A stretch of DNA of 64,000 bases, from contig NMRB01000137.1 in NCBI GenBank assembly GCA_002633025.1, forward strand, positions 347,805 to 411,804, in the 5' to 3' direction. Both the position numbers and the translations under genes were made by a program. The notes under the pieces are model-generated. The model was not told where the DNA came from, did no database searches, and saw only the letters and a list, made by a program, of their open reading frames with translations. Position 1 is the stretch's first letter; the number at the start of each line of letters is the position of its first letter. This DNA comes from Notospermus geniculatus (taxonomy: Eukaryota > Nemertea > Pilidiophora > Heteronemertea > Lineidae). Below are positions 58,399-64,000 of the stretch, piece after piece.

Positions 58399-59431
58399 AA
58401 ACGCCCCCCCCCCCAGTTGGGTGAAACTTTGTGGGAAACTGGGCCAATTTGGCCCATGGGGGTACCGGTACGTTGGGCAGGGTTGGCCACATCATGACAT
58501 GGACAATGATGGATGGGCCGAGTTCAGTTGATCACACTGGCATAGCCTAGGCCTAGGCCTAGGCCACAGGAACATAGGCCTAAGCCCTGAGGACCTGTTG
58601 GCCTAGGCCTATCGTTGAAGCAGCAGAGCAGAGCAGGGCTGGGCAGAGGGTTAAAAAAGGGGCCCAAAGAAGCATTGGCCTTGCTTTTATTTCTGCTTCA
58701 TTTGAACAGGTTGAGGTTCCTGTGCACGCCACACAGGTCTAGGCTCTGTGTATGCCAACCATGTGTATAGGCCTACGTGGCTTAGACCTTCCCCCCCTAG
58801 GCCTATGTAGGCCTAGGCCTACATAAATGTCATTATGCACGTGGCGTGGAGTAGGCCTAGGCCGGGCTAGGGCCCACCCCAAGGCACATAGCCTGCCCTA
58901 GGCTTACGCCACGGGCGCACGCAGCATCAATGTCAATCTGGCATGCAATAAAGCAGCCCATCACAACCGTAGGCCTAGGTGGGCCTATAGGGACTAGCGA
59001 TGATTAGTACCTTTGATGGGGTCTTTTGCCGGTGCTACGGCTGGTGTGTTGCCCGCCATGTATGCACTGCCATTTCACAAAGGCGTACTTCAGGTCCCTT
59101 AAAAATGCCTACAGGTGCGTAAAGGGGGTCCAAAAATCGGGGTTTCCATGCGTACGTACTAATTGGACAGCCCCTCAGTGACAAAAAAAACGTAACATAC
59201 ACGTAGTATGAACAGACAACGACATGAATAAGGGGGTCGTTCGTTGAGTAACTAAAAACTAGAGAATGAGTTATTATTTCTGTATATTCTTAGATCAGAT
59301 GTACGCTACATAATAACTGGATGGCGGATGTTGAGATTAAATTTTCTTAAACAGGACCATGAATCAGTTTCGATCGGGTTTCTTGTCGATGTGACTTTAT
59401 AGTTATTACATCCTCGTATCAGCTTCTTTCG
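58399..59431. other. AGGCCT-rich region, no gene
   Basis: 58540-58990 contains dense TAGGCCTAGGCC and related words; no exon found. The first exon(s) of the MULE-SWIM gene should lie upstream of 58032 on the minus strand but were not recognised. Confidence 0.5.
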
Positions 59432-59692
59432 TTATTCGCATTCACAATTGTGGGACTTCCATACACAGTACGAACTAGTACACTCCTTACGATCCTGGCA
59501 CTTAGTGGGTTTCTTTGGGGGTTCACAATCCGAAGATCGTCGTCGCCGATCTGAACTTAGTGGTGTAGCATCTAGTGATCGTTTGGTAATTGGAACTGTA
59601 TCATCCTGCGTCAGGTCTGCACGCTCCAACGGAGTGGCCAGAATCACTCCAACAACGAGCACGATCACGGCGAGAGTCGGCAGACGAGACAT
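59432..59692 (-). CDS. secreted six-cysteine peptide precursor
   Basis: An 86-residue precursor in one coding exon. ATG is at 59692-59690, two bases after a good acceptor (ttttgtacag) on the minus strand, so a 5'UTR exon lies upstream; stop TAA is at 59434-59432. Residues 1-20 form a signal peptide (MSRLPTLAVIVLVVGVILA). An acidic propeptide follows, with dibasic KR at about residue 38 and a tetrabasic RRRR at about 50-53. The predicted mature peptide (~33 residues) has six cysteines spaced C-x8-C-x5-C-x4-C-x6-C-x-C and is basic in its first half. This layout (signal, acidic pro-region, furin-like site, cationic six-cysteine core) is typical of antimicrobial, toxin-like or signalling peptides. 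I do not recognise the family. No neighbour suggests a role. Confidence 0.7.
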   Translation of the reverse strand: MSRLPTLAVIVLVVGVILATPLERADLTQDDTVPITKRSLDATPLSSDRRRRSSDCEPPKKPTKCQDRKECTSSYCVWKSHNCECE

Positions 59693-60814
59693 ACCTGTAC
59701 AAAATTTATTTTCATCAATGAAAGCAGAAACGAAAATATACACCAGAGGCCATATTCATGAAGCCTTCGCAACTTTGCGTGGACGCAAATGTATTGTAAG
59801 GCAGTCAGTGAACAAAAGGGTATGTGCAGCCAAACAATGAGGAACCCGCAGAACTACGCCACGACGTGGCGCTGTCAGTGTAAGACCCGGCAGTCCTATT
59901 TTCTAACAGTATTTCCATTTACTTCTTGCCCCAAAATAAACCACTCTGTTTGGTTCAATTTTGATTAAATTACACTGTCCTGTTTCATGTTCAAAGTTCT
60001 CCATATATCACTGCTTTGTTTCGTCAGAAATGCCACAGGATGCCAATACTGACAACGTCTTTTGGGGAAATTTCCACGGAAAAAGGTGTAGAAAAATGTA
60101 CACATGCTTTGACGACGTGACGTCAACAGCGAAAAAAGTGACGTCAGTACCGGTACGTCATTCGGGTCTTATACTGACTACGCCATCTGCAGTCATACGG
60201 GTTCCCCATAGACTTACGTGCACGAAAAGTTGCGAAAGCTTCGTGAATATGGCCCCAGTATCACTGCCGATGTCAAGTCGACCTTTCGACGGCACAGAAC
60301 AGGCGGCGACTAACTTTTCTTGATCACTTCGCGTCTGAGGCACGGCCGCGTGGAACAAATCAGTCGCCGATATGGTGTGTCATGACTGCCGCTGCGTCTC
60401 ATTTGCGACGATCGGCATCAGTCGCCAATCAAAAAGATCACGAATCGCAAGAGTTGACGACGACGAATCATGCATCCATTCGCAGTCGACTGACTCGAGT
60501 TACGATTTCCTGCACGCAGGTACCGCCTGTTCCACGATGAGCGCACACATTTTCATTTTGCGACTTGATCATGATTTCTTCTCTCGATGTCGAGTGTTCC
60601 GTCGTGGCGCAGGCAATCGTAGTGCGACCTGCTGACATCAGCATAAGGTCACAGAGACCTGACTTCGCCACTGGGATCTAGCTCCTCCAACATTTTCATT
60701 TATCAGAAGGTTGCACCTTTGATTGCCTTCGCCAAGACGGAACAGATGGAAAGAGGTGAAGAAATCAAGGTGAGGTCGAAAAGGGGAAATATGCATGCTC
60801 ATGGGGGGGGGGGG

Positions 60815-60929
60815 CTATGGCAAGCCAAATGTCTATTTTGGCCTAAACCATGGTTTATGATCCCCAAACCATGGTTTAGGGATCTTAAACTATGGTTTAG
60901 GCAGGAATGGACAATCGGATTGCCATAGG
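60815..60929. mobile_element. iterated-word MITE, CTATGGCAAGCC termini, AAACCATGGTTTAGG interior
   Basis: CTATGGCAAGCC left and GGATTGCCATAG right; inside, CCTAAACCATGGTTTA, AAACCATGGTTTAGG and AAACTATGGTTTAGG. 115 bp. Confidence 0.72.
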
Positions 60930-61494
60930 CGGCATCTCTGCGCGCGCAGGGAATCGTAACTCGTAACTGTGAATTCATGATTCGTCGTAAGGTGGACGTT
61001 GTAGATGGTGAATAGGGAGGATTCGCACCCTTCCGAACTGCGAAAACCGAACACGAAAATCGAGTTCGTGTTCGTATTTCGTACTTCGCAAAATTTCGAG
61101 TTTCGCATAAAATACGAAATACGAAATACGAATGCCCGTTACATGCGCAGTAGCTTTCGTAGAAGGCGCTTTTACTAAAATTGGCGACTTCGGACGAAGT
61201 GGAGCATGCTGTGAGCTTATGCCCGCTGTACACGAATTTTTCATCCAACTTTCTGAATATGCTCAATGACGGCCTACATGCGGGTTTATACAGTGAAGTC
61301 AAAGTAGGCCCGGAATCTCAATTGCCCAAAAATTGCAAACGCCCTGCAAACACCTCAAACGAAGGCTCAGAACATGATAGACCCCACGAGGCCAGGAGAG
61401 CGTCACCTTATTTGTCTTCGAGCTGTCGACGTGTCAACATCCTCTGGTGAGCTCCTGCTGAACACTTTTTTTGAAAGAAAAAATCTTGACCCAG

Positions 61495-61575
61495 CCGGGA
61501 ATCGAACCCACGCTCTGTTATCTTTGCTTCACCGTCTTCCGCTTTCGGCCACCGAACTTGTTGGTAGGCTTCCCA
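61495..61575 (-). repeat. tRNA-derived SINE head
   Basis: Minus strand: A-box-like GGTGGCCGAAAGCGG, B-box GGGTTCGATTCCC, then T-rich sequence. Confidence 0.5.
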
Positions 61576-61631
61576 TGTGTTCTAAGTCGAAGGCCTACGC
61601 CTATGACGAACACAAATCATGTCCGTGTCAG

Positions 61632-61707
61632 TTGGCTCGTTGGCTGAGTGGGTAGAGTGGTGGATTGCAAATCAGAAGGTCGACGGTTCGAATCCCGTCA
61701 AAATGAC
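61632..61707 (+). repeat. tRNA-Cys(GCA)-like sequence
   Basis: GTTGGCTGAGTGGGTAGAG (A-box) then an anticodon-like GGATTGCAAATC, then GACGGTTCGAATCCCGTC (T-arm). Ends GTCAGTT / AAATGAC can pair at six of seven positions, but the D- and anticodon arms are irregular, so a SINE head is likelier than a working tRNA. Confidence 0.45.
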
Positions 61708-62334
61708 TATAATTTTTTTTGTATGGCATAGGCTTACACTTCGCAAAACTGAAGTTGTGAAAATGTGAGAGATGTGGTTCGGACTTAGCTCTTCGACGCA
61801 AAACGCACGAATAATCTGCGAAATCTTCGTGCCTTCTATCCACCAAAGACGAAATCCGACAAACCATAATTGATCTCATAATTCGTAGTGCGCGTTCGGC
61901 CGATTTGAAAAAAAAGTGGTGAATTTTCAATGGAAATTGCCCATGTCCAAGAGGCGACGAACAGCGAACGTTCACCTACGAACTGAAGTAAGCAAAAATT
62001 GATGACGTATAACGCTTTTCGTGTTCGGTTTTCGTAGTTCGTAAGGCTGCGAAACCTCCCTAATATCTTCTTGATGGGCGAGTTATGGTGATGTCAGGTA
62101 GTCGCACTACGATTGCCTGCGCTCGACGGAACAGTCGGCATCAAGTGAAGGAATTACGATCAGGTCGCAAAAGTGAAAAGGCTTGCGCTCATCGTGGAAC
62201 AGGTGGCATCTGGAGACGGCGGAATCGTAACCGACTTCAGGTTTCCTGCGACTTCAGCATCGCAAAGTTCTGGCAGTCATGTGACTTGTGATCATGTGAC
62301 TTTTTCAAGATGGCAGCGCCAATACAGAATATGA

Positions 62335-62530
62335 AAAGGCCGGGTTTATTTGGCAAGCATGCTTGGCAAGCAGTTCCCTTTTTCGTCCTTATTGAGCAAG
62401 CATGCTTGCCATCTAATGCTGAAAAATGTCCCTATTTGGCAAGCATGTCACGCCCCCTAATGAATATTAATCAGGATATGTGCTTGCCATACTATTCAGC
62501 ACGTTCGGTTATTGAGCAAGCAAATACATG
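62335..62530. repeat. iterated-word region, GGCAAGCATGCTTGCC
   Basis: GCAAGCATGCTTGGC, GAGCAAGCATGCTTGCC, GGCAAGCATG, GTGCTTGCC and GAGCAAGC recur within 200 bp. CGCCCCCTAATGAATATTAA in the middle resembles the centre of the ACACAGCATGCTGTGT region at 52.2 kb (inverse). Confidence 0.55.
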
Positions 62531-62891
62531 TATGCCAATTGTTTTGGAGGAAATTTTAACCTATCCAGGTGCAAGCAAGGGCCAAAGGAGATCAGTGTGT
62601 GTGTGGGGGGGGGGGCACAATTACACAGAGTAAAAACTTGATGTTCATGTTGTACTTTTTCAGAGGCACGGCGCTGATTTTAAGCAGGCGGGGGCGATAA
62701 ATATGAGTATTTTTATCTGGAACTTACATGTACTTAACGGGACACGTCAAATTCAAGTCAATGGCAACCACACCTATGAGGCCACCATCCGGCAGTCGTT
62801 TGCTGGCACCCTCGACTGTTCGGGTCTATTTTTGTACGAAAACACATAACGTTTCTTCTTGATATGCCTTTTCTGAGAGAAAAAGAAAACA

Positions 62892-63890
62892 ACACTGTTA
62901 GAAAAAACAGTAGATTTTACAGAAATTTTTTTACAGAATGAGTTCGTAAATGATAATAATGGATTTTTTTTGTAAATACCTTTTTACAGAAACACTTTGT
63001 AAATGATAATAATGGATTTTTTGTAAATTTACAGAAAAAGGATTATTATCTGTGTTTTAAATCGTGACTTCAAAAATCGAGAGGTTAAGAAATTGCTCCG
63101 TTAACGGTCATACTACCGGTAACGCTTACGTTATTTTCTGCATTGCAAATGTACATCAGAAATTGCCTTACTGTTTGTGTTATCGTTAACCTCGCGTTTC
63201 TTAACCTCTCGAATGACGTGAAACATTTATGCAAAAAGTTGTATATTTACGCAATAAATTGTAATTTTACAACCTCGCCGAAGTAGTGAATCATTTTGCG
63301 CATGCGCAGTTCGGACTTCCGATTGTTGGCTTCCGTATATTGTGAGTTGGTATTTCGAAGTTTTATCTCATCAAATCCTTGAAAAATCTAATTTATAAAC
63401 GGAAACAGAAAAGCCATTTAATGGTACGTGTATTTAAGTCTGCTAGCATGCAGTGGTTGGTGGAGTGACCATTACCCCACCACTTCTCCAATACAGTTTG
63501 TTGTTTTTATCGTTACTAGTTGAAAAGGTACCACCTATAAATTTACAGGAAGTGCCTGCGGCAGAGTCCCCAGTACGTATTTGTTTTTACAGGAAGCAAT
63601 TTTGTGCTGAAACGGCACCATCTATAAATTTACACAAAGTGCCTGCAGCAGAGTCCCCAGTACTTCTTTGTTTTTACAGGAAGCAATTTTGTGCTGAAAT
63701 GGCACCACCTATAAATTTACAGAAAGTGCCTGCAGCAGTGTCCCCAGTACCTCTGTGTTTTTACAGGGATCTGATGAGGGCAGTTACAGATTTCTGTATT
63801 TTTAACTTCACCTGTAAATATACAGAAAGTGCTGGGGACTCCGCTGCAGGCACTTTTCTGTTATTTTATCGACAAAATTTCTAACAATGT
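62892..63890. mobile_element. iterated-word element, ACACTGTTAGAAA termini, CTGTAAATTTACAG interior
   Basis: ACACTGTTAGAAA left and TTTCTAACAATGT right. TTTACAGAAA, TGTAAATTTACAG and TATAAATTTACAG recur throughout. At 63533-63780 there is a tandem array of ~84-bp units (ATAAATTTACAGGAAGTGCC, GCAGAGTCCCCAGTAC, AAGCAATTTTGTGCTGAAA), with a final inverted unit. The 143-codon frame over it is a by-product of the repeat. Confidence 0.65.
63077..63213. mobile_element. hairpin element, TCGAGAGGTTAAGAAA ends
   Basis: Arms TCGAGAGGTTAAGAAA and TTTCTTAACCTCTCGA; interior CCGTTAACGG, GGTAACGCTTACG and TATCGTTAACCTCG. Belongs to the AACGTTAACG-stem group and is nested in the TTTACAG element at 62892-63890. 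Confidence 0.7.
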
Positions 63891-64000
63891 ATCTTTTTAA
63901 CCTGTCTGCGCATGAAGCGACACTAAGGCACGTCGGACATACGTAAGTTAATATACTGTTGGTAGTAACCCCGCCGGTAATATCATATAGGCTAGTCCCT

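Larger units (their letters stand above)
61015..62060. mobile_element. longer element with GGGAGGTTTCGCA termini
   Basis: Left arm GGGAGGATTCGCACCCTTCC then GAACTGCGAAAACCGAACACG; right arm is the inverted GCGAAACCTCCC with AAGGCTG and CGTGTTCGGTTTTCGTAGTTC. About 45-bp TIRs and a 1.05-kb body that contains two tRNA-like SINE heads. Its termini match the 118-bp hairpin at 38870. Confidence 0.65.

Noticed and set aside
60799-61302. 167-codon minus-strand frame
   Set aside because: It spans the AAACCATGGTTT element and the left arm of the GGGAGGTTTCGCA element; composition is repeat-driven.
61632-61707. Functional tRNA-Cys gene
   Set aside because: Anticodon-like GCA and a T-arm are present but arm geometry is irregular, and it lies inside a transposon with another SINE head nearby; called tRNA-like instead.
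62310-62633. 107-codon plus-strand frame starting MAAPIQNMK
   Set aside because: It lies over the GGCAAGCATGCTTGCC iterated region and ends in a G-run; no splice sites or homology.
63453-63884. 143-codon plus-strand frame with repeated VPAAESPV
   Set aside because: The repetition follows the ~84-bp DNA tandem repeat inside the TTTACAG element; no splice or homology support.

Overview
This is a 64 kb window of a gene-poor, repeat-packed animal nuclear genome, roughly 41% GC, with three assembly gaps (1495-1818, 19835-20536, 35361-35759). Spliced genes with GT/AG introns, tRNA-derived SINE heads, a CR1/L2-type LINE tail, Tc1/mariner, MULE and many foldback elements point to a metazoan. Frequent TAGGCCTA and ACATGTA words, plus a C16orf89-type gene, fit a marine invertebrate deuterostome (echinoderm, hemichordate or cephalochordate). 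I cannot settle the phylum from sequence alone. Most open reading frames in the window are chance ORFs inside repeats.

Supported protein-coding loci: (1) + strand, 23248-30561: six exons of a homologue of the secreted protein C16orf89 (UPF0764/DUF4735); all splice phases agree; the N-terminal exon(s) were not found. (2) - strand, 47846-42188: a tandem cluster with two nearly identical PAN/apple exons (an ~0.8 kb tandem duplication) and, downstream, two large homologous phase-0 terminal exons of ~325 residues each that I cannot assign; a fragment of a third lies between. (3) - strand, 58032-53445: a large gene of domesticated-transposase type: MULE transposase domain, SWIM zinc finger, AT-hook, Ulp1/C48 SUMO-protease-like domain, PHD finger. 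Its frame is broken three times, each time by an apparent duplicated dinucleotide. (4) - strand, 59692-59432: an 86-residue secreted six-cysteine peptide precursor.

The rest is a mosaic of non-autonomous transposons, often nested. From left to right: a 2.05 kb Mutator-like element with a 9-bp target duplication containing a second 0.9 kb Mutator-like element with its own 9-bp duplication (1-3.1 kb); foldbacks and SINEs (3.5-9.8 kb); nested foldbacks (10.6-11.4 kb); a TTAA-flanked MITE (12.7 kb, second copy at 27.4 kb); a mariner-type MITE inside a larger foldback (17.5-19.1 kb); an AGGTCA-rich tandem repeat at a gap (20.5 kb); a third Mutator-like element in an intron of the C16orf89 gene (23.6 kb); a LINE tail and SINE (32.8-33.4 kb). 

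A recurring theme is elements whose interior consists of one short palindromic word repeated in both orientations (32.0, 36.1, 37.1-38.7, 45.8, 52.1, 58.2, 60.8, 62.3 and 62.9 kb). Each uses a different word, and some share termini. A second theme is short near-perfect hairpins of 110-165 bp with AACGTTAACG-rich stems (8.9, 9.7, 39.6, 45.0, 63.1 kb).
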